Assembly (NCBI GenBank): GCA_016933055.1
Contig: JAFGBS010000031.1
Coordinates: 1 to 64,000, forward strand
Direction: 5' to 3'
DNA: 64,000 bases
From: Promethearchaeota archaeon
GTDB lineage: Archaea; Asgardarchaeota; Lokiarchaeia; Sigyniarchaeales; Promethearchaeaceae
Shown: piece by piece, positions 1-8,849 of the stretch
How positions within the stretch are numbered: the first letter of the stretch is position 1
Layout: each line of letters opens with the position of its first letter
Made by a program: the position numbers and the translations under genes
The notes under the pieces: model-generated
What the model was told of the DNA's origin: nothing
The model's database searches: none
What the model saw: only the letters and a program-made list of their open reading frames with translations

Positions 1-612
1 CACCGTATCAATCGTGGAAAGGTCTGTTATAGTGATTCGGATATCCACATCCGTACCCAATTCAGTTGGATCGCCACTTGCTTCATTTAATCCAGAAAGA
101 GAAGGTGCAATAGTATCTTGAACTGTAATAGAATCAGCAAGTGAACTTAAATCACCAATAGTGCTAGCATTCGCGTAAATTGTAAAAGGAATGTTACCTA
201 CCGCATTTGGTTGCCATGTATAATTATATTCATTTCCCGATCCCCAAGTCATTGTATAATTGATCCCACCTATATCAATAAGAACGGTATCCACTCCATT
301 GTCGGTATGGTTTATATCAACCGAAATATTGGCATAATTTCCATACTCCAGTGGGTCGGTTTTGGTCAAATTCTCAATGGTTGGACCGATACTTGCTTTA
401 GGAAATATGCTGGGAAAATCATGAGAAAAATCATCTTCTATCTTAAAACTATTTAAAGTCGTTGGACTTGATTGAATTCCAAAAATCAATCCAAAAAATA
501 GGACAAAGAACAAAATTATAAAGAAGGATTTTCTTACAAGTGTTTTCTTTTTTCGTTTACAAGTGTTTTTTCCTCTTAAAATCTTGGCTAAAGTCATGTT
601 AATCTTTTCCAT
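1..612 (-). CDS. Secreted/surface protein with Ig-like region, truncated at left window edge
   Basis: An open frame of 204 codons runs from an ATG at 610-612 off the left edge without a stop. The N-terminus has a lysine/arginine-rich stretch (residues about 14-28) followed by a hydrophobic segment (about 29-47), which fits a signal peptide or signal anchor with the rest outside the cell. The remaining residues are rich in Asn, Thr, Ser and Asp, with several N-x-S/T sequons and beta-strand-like repeats typical of Ig-like or cadherin-like surface modules. An alternative ATG lies at 595-597. Its function and full length cannot be seen. The sequons would be targets for the oligosaccharyltransferase components encoded elsewhere in the window. 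Confidence 0.7.
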   Translation of the reverse strand, partial: MEKINMTLAKILRGKNTCKRKKKTLVRKSFFIILFFVLFFGLIFGIQSSPTTLNSFKIEDDFSHDFPSIFPKASIGPTIENLTKTDPLEYGNYANISVDINHTDNGVDTVLIDIGGINYTMTWGSGNEYNYTWQPNAVGNIPFTIYANASTIGDLSSLADSITVQDTIAPSLSGLNEASGDPTELGTDVDIRITITDLSTIDTV

Positions 613-1208
613 TTAATATTGCTAATAATTTTTGGTTAATAGTCGAATTCCTCAGTTACAGATGATGAATTCTACTCTACTCCAATAAAATATTGTAATA
701 AGTAAGAGTGACTATTTAATTACTTAATTAGGAAAAATAATTGTTCCAGTTGCTTAATGAATATTCATCCAAATACTGGAGGTTATCGCAAAAATTTCAG
801 TGTTAGGTGTAAAGTAAACTATGACGAGAGTGGGCATATCCGTCCGTATTTAACAAATCCATTTCTTAAATCTGTATCACAAATGCAGCCGTTTCTCCGA
901 TCTTGATATTGATAAGGTTATTCCAATGATGATCATCGTTCTATGTGCTAGGTTTTGGATAATGGTGGAATGTGCCTTTACAGTTATCGAACTGTTGTTC
1001 TGACTGATCATTTTTTTCTACTTGACTTGATATTTACTCACGTTTTATTCTATCGCTACTTGAATAAATACATATGATACAAGTTAAAAATACTAAAAAC
1101 CCAAAATGTTTGGGAATAGAAAGGAATAGGTCACGTTAATGATAAAAATCGCAAAAAAATTTGTTTATTTTCAAAAAGAGAAATACAAGAAAAATGTAGA
1201 ATAATAAT
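613..1208. other. Noncoding stretch, no feature recognised
   Basis: About 600 bases upstream of the truncated surface protein gene and downstream of the ferredoxin gene. It is AT-rich with scattered homopolymers. I see no tRNA, no repeat array, no convincing small gene and no clear terminator. It presumably contains the promoter for the gene reading leftward. Confidence 0.5.
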
Positions 1209-1400
1209 TTATTCTTCGTTTATTTCAATACATTGTTCTGGACATTGAGATTCGCAGCTACGACACCCTGTGCAATTCTCCATCGCAAGTATTACAGTTT
1301 TGCCCCCTTCGGGTTCTCCATAAACATCAAATGCGCAAACATCATAACACGTCCCACAGCCAGTACATTTATCCATATCTATGTTTATTTGAAATGACAT
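1209..1400 (-). CDS. Small 2x[4Fe-4S] ferredoxin
   Basis: This 63-residue protein has two CxxCxxCxxxC clusters: CTGCGTCYDVC near residues 12-22 and CTGCRSCESQC near 43-53. The second is followed by Pro, as in bacterial-type dicluster ferredoxins. It should be a soluble low-potential electron carrier. Length and motif spacing match the family. It has no same-strand neighbour nearby, so its redox partner cannot be inferred; the glycyl-radical activase at 48147-49157 needs such reductants but is far away. Confidence 0.92.
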   Translation of the reverse strand: MSFQINIDMDKCTGCGTCYDVCAFDVYGEPEGGKTVILAMENCTGCRSCESQCPEQCIEINEE

Positions 1401-1687
1401 AATCTTTACCTCGATATTGTGATAACACTTTACCTAACTATTTGTTCCATTTTAAAGCTTGTGCTCAATTTATTCCCTATTTCCGAACACATTGAAGGAA
1501 TTACTCTTAATAAAGCACGAACCTCCTCCATAAATACGGGATTTTAATGGGATCTCTAATAGGAACACCATTGCGAACTAAATCTTTCAAATCTTCCAGA
1601 ATCATCCATATCTATTTATGTTGCGATTATGTTATTTTCTCATAGCTTAATAGTAGATAATCAAATCCAAATTATGAGGAACCACAA

Positions 1688-2815
1688 ATGTCATGGAAAG
1701 ATCTCTATTCGGAAGTAAAAGCGAAAAAAATGGCGGCATTAGGAAAGAAAGATGTCGTAAAAGCAGTAGAAGAACATGGAAAAATCTTAGCTATTCGAGG
1801 AAAGTATGAAAAACCCGAAAAAGTAATAAAATACTCTTATGCATCGGTAAAAGATATTATTAGTCCCAGTCAAGTTCCCAAAACCAATCTGTCGAAGTAT
1901 GATGTAGTATTAATAGGGTGTCCAGGTTCAGAAATCCCTAAATCTGGAATGACTAAGTTCCGCGACTATGTAATCAACGATGGAGGTTGGATTCTAACTA
2001 CGGATTGGTGTCTACGTACAGTCATCGACGATGTATTTCCGGGATTTATCCATTGGAATGGCGAAAAGACCGACGACGCGGTTGTGAAATGTGAGATGGT
2101 CGATCCCCATCATCCTTTCCTAGATGGAATATACGGAGAAATTGTCACAGGGCAGTATTCGACAAAAGGTTCTAAGAGTCCTACTTTTTCATGGTGGTTA
2201 GAAGATAAATCCTTTCCAATAACGATCATCCGTCCAGAACTGGTTACAGTACTTATACGAAGTCCTGAAATTGGCAAGAGATGGGGTAAAGATCCGGTTT
2301 TAGTATATTTTGATGTGGGGAAAATGGGTGGTCGAGTTATTCATATGATCTCCCATACACATCTACAAAAGGGAGGGAAAAAGGGACATTTCGTATCCGC
2401 AATGATTTTAACGAACATTTTGGATGAAAAAGTAGGTATTAAGCATGGTGTAAGGAAATCCGGAGGAACTCCTCAATATGCGGATTACGGTAGTACCAGT
2501 TCTAGCTATTCTTCTGGTATTGAATGGGCAAGTCCTGCCACTGGGAGTGTTGGTCAAAACAGCTATGCTCTTCCTGAAAGTCAATCGCAAGGTACTACGC
2601 CGGAATTATTCGGAACAGCCCAAATTGTGGAAGTTATTGATAAGAACACCATACCTGTTGGTCAAAAATGTGCATTGGGGGATGGAAATTTCGTGGATTA
2701 CGTGGGGAAAGTCTATAAATGTGGAAAATGTGGGACTTTATATCACGAAAATTGTCTAAATATTCAATTACAAGACGGCACGTGTAAAATTTGTGGGAGC
2801 ATCTTTTTATTTTGA
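1688..2815 (+). CDS. ThuA/glutamine-amidotransferase-like protein with C-terminal RING-like zinc finger
   Basis: Residues about 65-250 look like a ThuA-like class I amidotransferase fold: a YDVVLIGCPG strand-turn at 71-80, a conserved GGW segment near 99-101, and a late H-M-I-S-H stretch near 219-223. No catalytic Cys-His-Glu triad is obvious. A Ser/Gly/Pro-rich linker (about 258-310) leads to a C-terminal zinc site: C345-x2-C348-x4-H353-x2-C356-x9-C366-x2-C369, with C328 possibly contributing. This resembles the second half of a RING-H2 finger. The combination suggests a scaffold or a protein-interaction or ubiquitin-like function, but no partner is encoded beside it. The ATG at 1688 follows an ATGAGGAACC stretch that may act as a ribosome site. 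Confidence 0.6.
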   Translation: MSWKDLYSEVKAKKMAALGKKDVVKAVEEHGKILAIRGKYEKPEKVIKYSYASVKDIISPSQVPKTNLSKYDVVLIGCPGSEIPKSGMTKFRDYVINDGGWILTTDWCLRTVIDDVFPGFIHWNGEKTDDAVVKCEMVDPHHPFLDGIYGEIVTGQYSTKGSKSPTFSWWLEDKSFPITIIRPELVTVLIRSPEIGKRWGKDPVLVYFDVGKMGGRVIHMISHTHLQKGGKKGHFVSAMILTNILDEKVGIKHGVRKSGGTPQYADYGSTSSSYSSGIEWASPATGSVGQNSYALPESQSQGTTPELFGTAQIVEVIDKNTIPVGQKCALGDGNFVDYVGKVYKCGKCGTLYHENCLNIQLQDGTCKICGSIFLF

Positions 2816-3718
2816 CTCGTCTTGACTGATAGAATTCTTCTCTTTACATTCTTTTTTCCTTTCTTGCAACATAATGGCTTTTTCCAATGTTAAATTTCCA
2901 TTATAAACTTCATTTGCCAGATCTCTGGATAAGGATAATTTGCCTTGACTTTTTTTTCGTGAGGCTCTTTGAATATGCTTTAATTCGGAAATATGAGCTT
3001 CTTTGCTAAATAATTGCTTTAAATCAGAATCAGTTAATTCCTTCCCATGTCGATATCCAATAATTATGGCAGCTTGTTCGTCTCTTGTTATGGATTTTTT
3101 ATATCCTGGATAAAACGCTTTAATGTTTTGAATATGGATTCCATTTTGTTTACTAGATCCCGATTCATCTACAAGAAAAATATGAAGTGGACGTAATAAT
3201 GTTGCGTCCTTTGCTGTTAGAACTCGCAACATGGTACGTAAAGAGCGTAAACTACCTTTTCCTACTTTCACTTCAATATCATTGGACCAGAAACTCTCTG
3301 CACATATATTAATACGTTCAATCACCTTTTCTGCCGAATGAACGATTTCCGTAAAAATTAAGGTTTGATCTAGGAAGTATGCTATACCAATATTTTTTTG
3401 ACCCGGATCAAGTGCAACAAGTAAAGTCGTAAACTTATGAATGCCGTATAGCTCCCGTAAGACATTCAGTATCAAAGATGTAAAACTAGAATACCTCGTG
3501 TAATCAATAATAGAATAGAGTGATTTACAATTTCGATAGTTTTTGGTGTGCTGAATTACCTTCTTACCCTCTGCATCAGTGACAATTAAAGAATTCTTCA
3601 ACGGTAAAGAGGCTTCTGACTCTAATGAAGACCAAATCAGACGCTTTTCCTTTAATTTTCTTGAAAGTAAGTAAAACGCTTTCATATCCCGAATAAAAAG
3701 AAGTAATTTTTTATCCAC
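2807..3718 (-). CDS. RuvC/YqgF-like RNase H-fold nuclease
   Basis: A 303-residue protein whose core matches RNase H-fold resolvases. A first strand LLVALDPGQKNIGIAYF carries D104, a later strand HIFLVDESG carries D184/E185, and a C-terminal helix ITRDEQAAIIIG carries D213/E214. This is the order of acidic residues in RuvC. The first 95 residues and the lysine-rich tail are unassigned. The start is GTG at 3718; an ATG at 3685 is an alternative. It overlaps the 3' end of the convergent ThuA-like gene by 9 nt and is divergent, with about 60 nt between, from the RecA-fold gene at 3779. A role in DNA recombination or repair is inferred from fold and neighbour. It is far shorter than archaeal DUF460 proteins, which also have a RuvC-like domain. 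Confidence 0.62.
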   Translation of the reverse strand: MDKKLLLFIRDMKAFYLLSRKLKEKRLIWSSLESEASLPLKNSLIVTDAEGKKVIQHTKNYRNCKSLYSIIDYTRYSSFTSLILNVLRELYGIHKFTTLLVALDPGQKNIGIAYFLDQTLIFTEIVHSAEKVIERINICAESFWSNDIEVKVGKGSLRSLRTMLRVLTAKDATLLRPLHIFLVDESGSSKQNGIHIQNIKAFYPGYKKSITRDEQAAIIIGYRHGKELTDSDLKQLFSKEAHISELKHIQRASRKKSQGKLSLSRDLANEVYNGNLTLEKAIMLQERKKECKEKNSISQDESK

Positions 3719-3778
3719 AAGTTTAGATAAAAGTAATAGATTAAAAATATTTCATCAAATCTTAAATTGTGCATCTAT

Positions 3779-4483
3779 ATGCAGTTCTCCTTGACGAATC
3801 CAAAACTTAATTCCCTAGTAACACCGTCAGAAGAAACTGAAAGTATCATCCATGTCTGGAGTAACGACATTGGGGTAGGTATATCGACTTTTTTTTTTGC
3901 TGCATCCCTCTCAAAATTATCGCAAGGTAAAAAAGTGATATACATTAGCACGAAGTCGTTATTTAAAACTGAGAGATTTCAACAATTAATGCAATTCTAT
4001 ACTCCTTTCGATCCCTATAACTTCCTGTTGTATCATCCCACCAGCTTTGCTCAGCAAATTGAAATTATCATGAATTTGGAATTTCTTATTTTGGAAGAGC
4101 TTAGGTTACTAAAAAAAAGTTCGATAGGATTGATTGTTTTGGATGGGGCTTCTATTCTTCGCCATTTAGAGTTGAAATCAGAAGAACATAACCAAAAATC
4201 TCTGAGAGTATATAATACTACTATAGCTACCTTAGAATTTATCCGAACCACCTATCTGATTCCTATCCTCATTTCAAATCGAGCAGTTATTCGAATTAAA
4301 GATGATAAAATAATCTCTCAGCCAGCAAGTAATATAGTAATGGAGTATTGGACAAAAATTCGAATAAAATTGGAACGAACCGATACACCTTCTCTTCGAA
4401 ATATCAAATTGGAAAAACATCCTACTGCACAAAATCTACCAATTCAAATTCAAACCGAATTAACAGAATCGGGTTTTATTTAA
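3779..4483 (+). CDS. RecA/RadB-fold protein with degenerate P-loop
   Basis: A 234-residue protein with the layout of a RadB-type RecA core but a broken nucleotide site. The Walker A position reads SNDIGVGIST (28-37), with isoleucine in place of the invariant lysine. A Walker B-like strand, IGLIVLDG (116-123), keeps its aspartate. A later strand, IPILISNRA, resembles the motif before the L2 loop in Rad51/RadB. It probably cannot hydrolyse ATP normally and may act as a structural or regulatory partner, like some Rad51 paralogues. The ATG at 3779 is preferred over the upstream TTG at 3767. It is divergent from the RuvC-like gene and its 3' end overlaps trm1 by 4 nt. Confidence 0.6.
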   Translation: MQFSLTNPKLNSLVTPSEETESIIHVWSNDIGVGISTFFFAASLSKLSQGKKVIYISTKSLFKTERFQQLMQFYTPFDPYNFLLYHPTSFAQQIEIIMNLEFLILEELRLLKKSSIGLIVLDGASILRHLELKSEEHNQKSLRVYNTTIATLEFIRTTYLIPILISNRAVIRIKDDKIISQPASNIVMEYWTKIRIKLERTDTPSLRNIKLEKHPTAQNLPIQIQTELTESGFI

Positions 4484-5718
4484 TATTGAAATTCTTGTAA
4501 AACTCCCTTTAATATCTCTATAGGCGCATCGGTTTTTATGGATTGAGGTTCAAAATGGGTTCTGGACGCTATAAAGCCCCCCTCTCTTAATTTTTCCATT
4601 ATTTTTAAGGGAGATGGATAAATATAATTCATACTATCTGCGATTTTTGGAATAGAATAAAAATATGGAGGCATTTTATTTTCATCTTTGGCTAACTCAA
4701 CGAATTTTTTTATTCGATTAAAACTGGGAAACTTTTTTACTGCTGGATCTTCTAATTGATTTTCTAACATCGAGAAATAGTGATCACTATGCAGATTACC
4801 CATCCATACTAAACCAGAACTAATCAATTTATTACCACAATTCGGGCATATCCGATCAATCATAGTATTAGTTTCATAATCAAATGATGCTGCAGAGCGA
4901 AATTGACACGTTTTGCAATATAAATAATACCCGAACTTCTGAAGATTTGAATTCACACCTAATATTCCCTTTTTGATTAGTACAAACACACGTACGAAAT
5001 GATTGGCACTAACAGATAAAACAGGTTCAATATAAAGTTCAAATAAATGAGCAATTTTCGCTATATAATAAATTAAAATACGCGTTCCCATTTCTTTCTT
5101 GAATTCTGTTCGAATCGGAGCGGTAAGATATTTTCGGATGCATGCTTCCTTTTTAATTCCAAACAATACGGGAGTATCGGTCGCTGTAACACACAATAAT
5201 CCTCCAATCGTTCCAACAGCGATGCTATACATTGCAGGGGGAATAAATTCACTAGGAGACCCAAAGGGATCGATGTCGATTATATCAAGATAGGAATTTG
5301 TTCTCTCATGGAAATGAGTGAGTAAGAGTTTTGTATCCTCAGAAGAAAGAGTATATTGATCAGATGGTATTTCATTCAAATCCAGATTCTTTTTTATGGT
5401 TTCTACCGCAATAGGATTAATGTCATTAATAAACACCTTTTCAATAAATGCAAAATTCTTCAATAAACGAAGAGATCGTATTCCTGTTGCTGCCATGGAA
5501 TCACAATACGATATTTTTTCATTGCGTTGTTTAGCATAAGTTTCTACAATACAAAGTGTTAGATCTCGGTTAATTGTCATGCGAGGATTATAGAATACAG
5601 ACATGGATTTTCCAATCTTCTTCTTTTCATCTTTAGTGACTTTTTTTTCGGGAAAAAGAAAATGAATTCCTGCTTCTTCGAGTTCGGTTGGGCTATATTC
5701 CTCTTGACGATTTTTCAA
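4480..5718 (-). CDS. trm1: tRNA (guanine26-N2)-dimethyltransferase Trm1
   Basis: The protein (412 aa) methylates G26 of tRNAs using SAM. The Trm1 signature is clear: an FYNPRM segment near the N-terminus, a SAM-binding YCDSMAATGIRSLRLLKN region, the catalytic DIDPFGSPSEF motif, and the VTATDTPVLFG segment. The C-terminal half has a zinc ribbon (C-x2-C then C-x2-C) and a winged-helix region. Length matches archaeal Trm1. An in-frame stop lies just upstream, so the start must be the TTG at 5718 or the ATG at codon 39; the TTG keeps the conserved N-terminus. It overlaps the convergent RecA-like gene by 4 nt. Confidence 0.95.
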   Translation of the reverse strand: MKNRQEEYSPTELEEAGIHFLFPEKKVTKDEKKKIGKSMSVFYNPRMTINRDLTLCIVETYAKQRNEKISYCDSMAATGIRSLRLLKNFAFIEKVFINDINPIAVETIKKNLDLNEIPSDQYTLSSEDTKLLLTHFHERTNSYLDIIDIDPFGSPSEFIPPAMYSIAVGTIGGLLCVTATDTPVLFGIKKEACIRKYLTAPIRTEFKKEMGTRILIYYIAKIAHLFELYIEPVLSVSANHFVRVFVLIKKGILGVNSNLQKFGYYLYCKTCQFRSAASFDYETNTMIDRICPNCGNKLISSGLVWMGNLHSDHYFSMLENQLEDPAVKKFPSFNRIKKFVELAKDENKMPPYFYSIPKIADSMNYIYPSPLKIMEKLREGGFIASRTHFEPQSIKTDAPIEILKGVLQEFQY

Positions 5719-5787
5719 CTTACTTCTTCATAATATACTATCAGCAAAAAGGATAAAGTATTTTCTTCTTCTCACCTAGCATATCCT

Positions 5788-6408
5788 ATGAGTAAGCGTT
5801 GGTTAGCTGAACACCGATCTGATGAATACCATAATAAATCAAAAGAAGATGGCTTCCGCGCTCGTTCTGCATACAAACTCCTCCATATTAATGAGAAATT
5901 CCATATTTTTAAGAATGTTCGGAATGTACTCGATCTAGGCGCATCTCCAGGTTCTTGGTTGCAAGTGACTTTGTCACAACTAAAAGAGAAACGGACAAAA
6001 ATTTTGGGTGTTGATCAGAAAAAAATTCGAGAAATCGAAGGTGTGAAACAATTAAAAATGGATGTATACTCCGATCAATTAGAAGATGAGATTAAAACCT
6101 ATTTTCCTAAAGGAATTGACTTATTATTGAGTGATTTAGCACCAAATACGTCTGGAAATAAGACCTACGATGCAGCTCGTTCGGTGGATTTGGTTAATCG
6201 TGCTTTTGAAATAGCAGAAAAATTTCTGCAACCTGGTGGAAATTTGGTGGCAAAACTCTTTCATTGCCCCGAGATTAAGGAATTAAAACGAAAATTTGAG
6301 CAAACTTTCCAAAAAGTTCAATTCCACAAACCGAAAGCGAGCAGACAACATAGTAGAGAGATCTTCATCATAGCACTTGGGTATAAAAATAAAAAAAATA
6401 ATAAATAA
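5788..6408 (+). CDS. rlmE: RlmE/FtsJ-type 2'-O-ribose methyltransferase
   Basis: A 206-residue SAM-dependent ribose methyltransferase. Visible motifs are an N-terminal RARSAYKL segment, the SAM loop VLDLGASPGSWLQV, an LLLSDLAP motif holding the catalytic Asp, and a late VAKLFHC strand holding a catalytic Lys. This is the K-D-K-E arrangement of the FtsJ/RrmJ family, which methylates U2552 of 23S rRNA or tRNA anticodon-loop riboses; the target cannot be decided from sequence. It ends 5 nt from the convergent GcvH-like gene. Confidence 0.9.
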   Translation: MSKRWLAEHRSDEYHNKSKEDGFRARSAYKLLHINEKFHIFKNVRNVLDLGASPGSWLQVTLSQLKEKRTKILGVDQKKIREIEGVKQLKMDVYSDQLEDEIKTYFPKGIDLLLSDLAPNTSGNKTYDAARSVDLVNRAFEIAEKFLQPGGNLVAKLFHCPEIKELKRKFEQTFQKVQFHKPKASRQHSREIFIIALGYKNKKNNK

Positions 6409-6413
6409 ACGAT

Positions 6414-6836
6414 TTATTTCAAGCTTGCAGCGTATGCGGCAGCATCCATTAGATTTGTTTTATCCTTATCGAAATTAGATGGTTTAATTTTAACTATCCA
6501 ACCCACGCCATAAGGATCTTCATTAATTTTCTCTGGTTCATCTTCTAAAGCTTCATTTACTTCAGTTATCTGTCCGGATATTGGAGCAAAGATGTCAGCA
6601 ACAGCTTTCTGCGCTTCGATAGAAATATCTTCGAAAAGATCACCAGCGGAAAAGCTTGCTCCAACCATATCTCCCGCATTTAAATCACAAGTAATTATAT
6701 CACCTAATTGATTCTGAGCGAAATCAGTAATGCCAACAATAGTAATATCGCCCTCTTTCTTCACATATTGGTGCTTATCTGTGTAGAATAATCCTTCTGG
6801 GATGTTAATTTCTTTATCTTCAATTGTTACTTTCAT
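6414..6836 (-). CDS. gcvH: GcvH-like lipoyl carrier protein
   Basis: This 140-residue protein matches glycine cleavage H protein. It has an FYTDKHQYVKKEGDITIVGI start, the ITDFAQNQLGDI segment, and the lipoyl-lysine motif EAQKAVADIFAPISG with K77 as the likely attachment site. A YGVGWIVKIKP segment closes the domain. No glycine cleavage P or T protein, lipoate ligase or LipS is in the window, so it may serve a system encoded elsewhere or act as a lipoyl carrier for sulfur transfer, as shown for some H-like proteins. It is monocistronic here. Confidence 0.9.
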   Translation of the reverse strand: MKVTIEDKEINIPEGLFYTDKHQYVKKEGDITIVGITDFAQNQLGDIITCDLNAGDMVGASFSAGDLFEDISIEAQKAVADIFAPISGQITEVNEALEDEPEKINEDPYGVGWIVKIKPSNFDKDKTNLMDAAAYAASLK

Positions 6837-6918
6837 GTTTTAATCACGTTAAAATTTGGTTCGATCTTGGTTTATTGTTCAGATTAAAAAAGTTTTTTTT
6901 TATTAAATACTGTATATC

Positions 6919-7824
6919 GTGAAGATGATCTTGAACAAAATCCTCAAAGATGAGGAATTTTCTGAAATTTATCATGAAATTGTAGCAAGTTGTGGATTTT
7001 CCGAAGAGCAAGATGAGAAAGCAAGGGATCTACTTAGAGATATAATTGTGAAAAGAGAAAAATACTCATTAGAGAACACTTTGCATTCCTTGGAAGCAAC
7101 AATTCAAAAATATCATCATATTTTGATTGTAGGAGGAGGACCGGATGCGGTTCAAATCTTGAAATGGATAAAAAATCTAACTAATCCCCCTTATATTAAT
7201 ACTAAAAAACTTTTGGTTGTCGCTATTGATGGAGCTGCAGAGCTTCTTCACCATTTGCATATATCTCCCCATATTATTTTTACTGATTTAGATGGATTGA
7301 CCTTAAAAACTGCAAAAACTATGATGAAATATCGTGACATGTATCTTATCGTACATGCACACGGAGATAATCGACATCGAATCAATGAATTTCATTCTGT
7401 TTTGCATTCAACTAACCAACTTATAGGTACAACTCAAAGTAAAACAAAATTTCCGATCATTAATGCCGGTGGATTTACTGATGGGGATCGCGCTTTGTAT
7501 TTTCTTCAGAATTTTCTCAAAGCTTATCACTATCTCATATTGGTGGGATTTGATTTTGGGAGCACTATTGGAAAATTTTCGAAACCAGAACTCCAAAATA
7601 ATATTCATGCGTCAGAATTAAAAAGAAAAAAATTAGAGTTTGGTGCGCAAATAATCAAAAATCTATGTAAAAAAATGGAATCTGAGGTAATATTTATCGA
7701 ATATCTACACAAGTTTATATTTAAGTCGGAATTGGAACAGAAAAGAAAGTGCACTTTTTTTACTGTTACCTTAGCAGAACAAGTAAAAAATCTTATTCCC
7801 CATGATCTATTATACCTGAAGTAG
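6919..7824 (+). CDS. mptE: 6-hydroxymethyl-7,8-dihydropterin pyrophosphokinase, MptE type
   Basis: The protein (301 aa) belongs to the archaeal DUF115/MptE family, which transfers pyrophosphate from ATP to 6-hydroxymethyl-dihydropterin in folate or methanopterin synthesis. Family motifs are present in order: an ILIVGGGPDAV loop, VAIDGA, the acidic IIFTDLDG, VHAHGDN, and GGFTDGDRA followed by an LVGFDFG strand. The first 60 residues are a helical extension. The start is GTG at 6919, or ATG at 6925. Its 3' end overlaps the convergent RadA-like gene by 32 nt. Confidence 0.9.
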   Translation: MKMILNKILKDEEFSEIYHEIVASCGFSEEQDEKARDLLRDIIVKREKYSLENTLHSLEATIQKYHHILIVGGGPDAVQILKWIKNLTNPPYINTKKLLVVAIDGAAELLHHLHISPHIIFTDLDGLTLKTAKTMMKYRDMYLIVHAHGDNRHRINEFHSVLHSTNQLIGTTQSKTKFPIINAGGFTDGDRALYFLQNFLKAYHYLILVGFDFGSTIGKFSKPELQNNIHASELKRKKLEFGAQIIKNLCKKMESEVIFIEYLHKFIFKSELEQKRKCTFFTVTLAEQVKNLIPHDLLYLK

Positions 7825-8659
7825 TAATTCTAAATGGTATCTTCCTATTGGGTAATAATCTAGAATTAACTAAATTTGCCCAGCGTCGATCTTCTTCTTT
7901 TTGGAGATATATTAATTCATCCGTGTAATGATTCAATACATATTCCATTATTGAACGGTCAGTAAAGATGGAATCTTCCGCTTTAAATCCTGTGACCTGA
8001 CTTGTAAGTATGGTGATTATATTGTATTTTTGGGTGATTTCACGTAGTTCGGTTAAAATCTTTTTTAATGTATCACGAACTTGGATATTAGAAATTTCAT
8101 CATTCCCTAAATCTACCCGTACATAGTTAGTTAATGAATCGATAATGATGAGTTTAATTTCTTTATCTAATCCCTCGGAGTCTATCTTTCTAAGCATTGT
8201 ATTGATCGCAGAAGTGCTATTTGCTCTAACTACGCGAATATGCGTGAAAACTTGTGTATCCTCGAACCCGTATCCCTCTGATGCAATTTCTTGAATTCTT
8301 TCAGGTCGAAAGGTGCCCTCTGTATCTATATATAATGATGAGATGAAATCCTTGTTTTCTTTATACATTTTATATAATGATATGCATGCATGCATGCAGA
8401 TTTGGGTTTTACCGGTTGCGTACGCTCCATAAATCAAGTAGACGGTTCCCGGTTTAAATCCATCTTTTAATAACTGATTAAAAGCTTTACTTGATAATTG
8501 TATTGGCTTTGAGAATGGCCGATTTGTTTGTTCAGATATTGGTGAAAATGGATAGTGTTTTAAACCCTTTCTTTCTCTAAATTTTTGGACAATAGATTTA
8601 GAACTTTTAGTATCACCGTCATTAAGTAATTTCCATTCCGAAGGATTAAAAATTTCCAT
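7793..8659 (-). CDS. RadA/RadB-family recombinase without HhH domain
   Basis: A 288-residue RecA-family ATPase. The Walker A loop GAYATGKT (78-85) is intact, YIDTEGTFRPERI matches the RadA/Rad51 motif after strand 2, and IKLIIIDSLTN is Walker B. The N-terminal helix-hairpin-helix domain of true RadA is missing and is replaced by about 55 unassigned residues, so the architecture fits RadB or a Rad51 paralogue. RadA-like motif quality suggests an active ATPase in homologous recombination. Standard RadA may be encoded elsewhere. It includes a short (ATGC)n run at 8382-8398 within coding sequence. Confidence 0.85.
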   Translation of the reverse strand: MEIFNPSEWKLLNDGDTKSSKSIVQKFRERKGLKHYPFSPISEQTNRPFSKPIQLSSKAFNQLLKDGFKPGTVYLIYGAYATGKTQICMHACISLYKMYKENKDFISSLYIDTEGTFRPERIQEIASEGYGFEDTQVFTHIRVVRANSTSAINTMLRKIDSEGLDKEIKLIIIDSLTNYVRVDLGNDEISNIQVRDTLKKILTELREITQKYNIITILTSQVTGFKAEDSIFTDRSIMEYVLNHYTDELIYLQKEEDRRWANLVNSRLLPNRKIPFRITTSGIIDHGE

Positions 8660-8849
8660 CTTTCCACCTTATTCCAATTAAATCAAATCTTCTTTATAAT
8701 TTCATGGAGTGCTTAGAGGATAGTTATTTAATCATAAAAATATCGTATGTCCTTATATTTTTTAAATAGGTTTCAAAAGCTTTTTTATTTTTCGTTAATT
8801 CAGTTGAATGAGTGCTATTTACGAGCAAACAATAATTTTTGGGGTCTCT

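Noticed and set aside
211..456. Plus-strand frame of 81 codons
   Set aside because: It is antisense to the truncated surface-protein gene, which has better coding character (signal segment, sequons) and spans the same bases.
8382..8398. (ATGC)n microsatellite
   Set aside because: It is inside the RadA-like coding frame and too short to suggest phase variation on its own.
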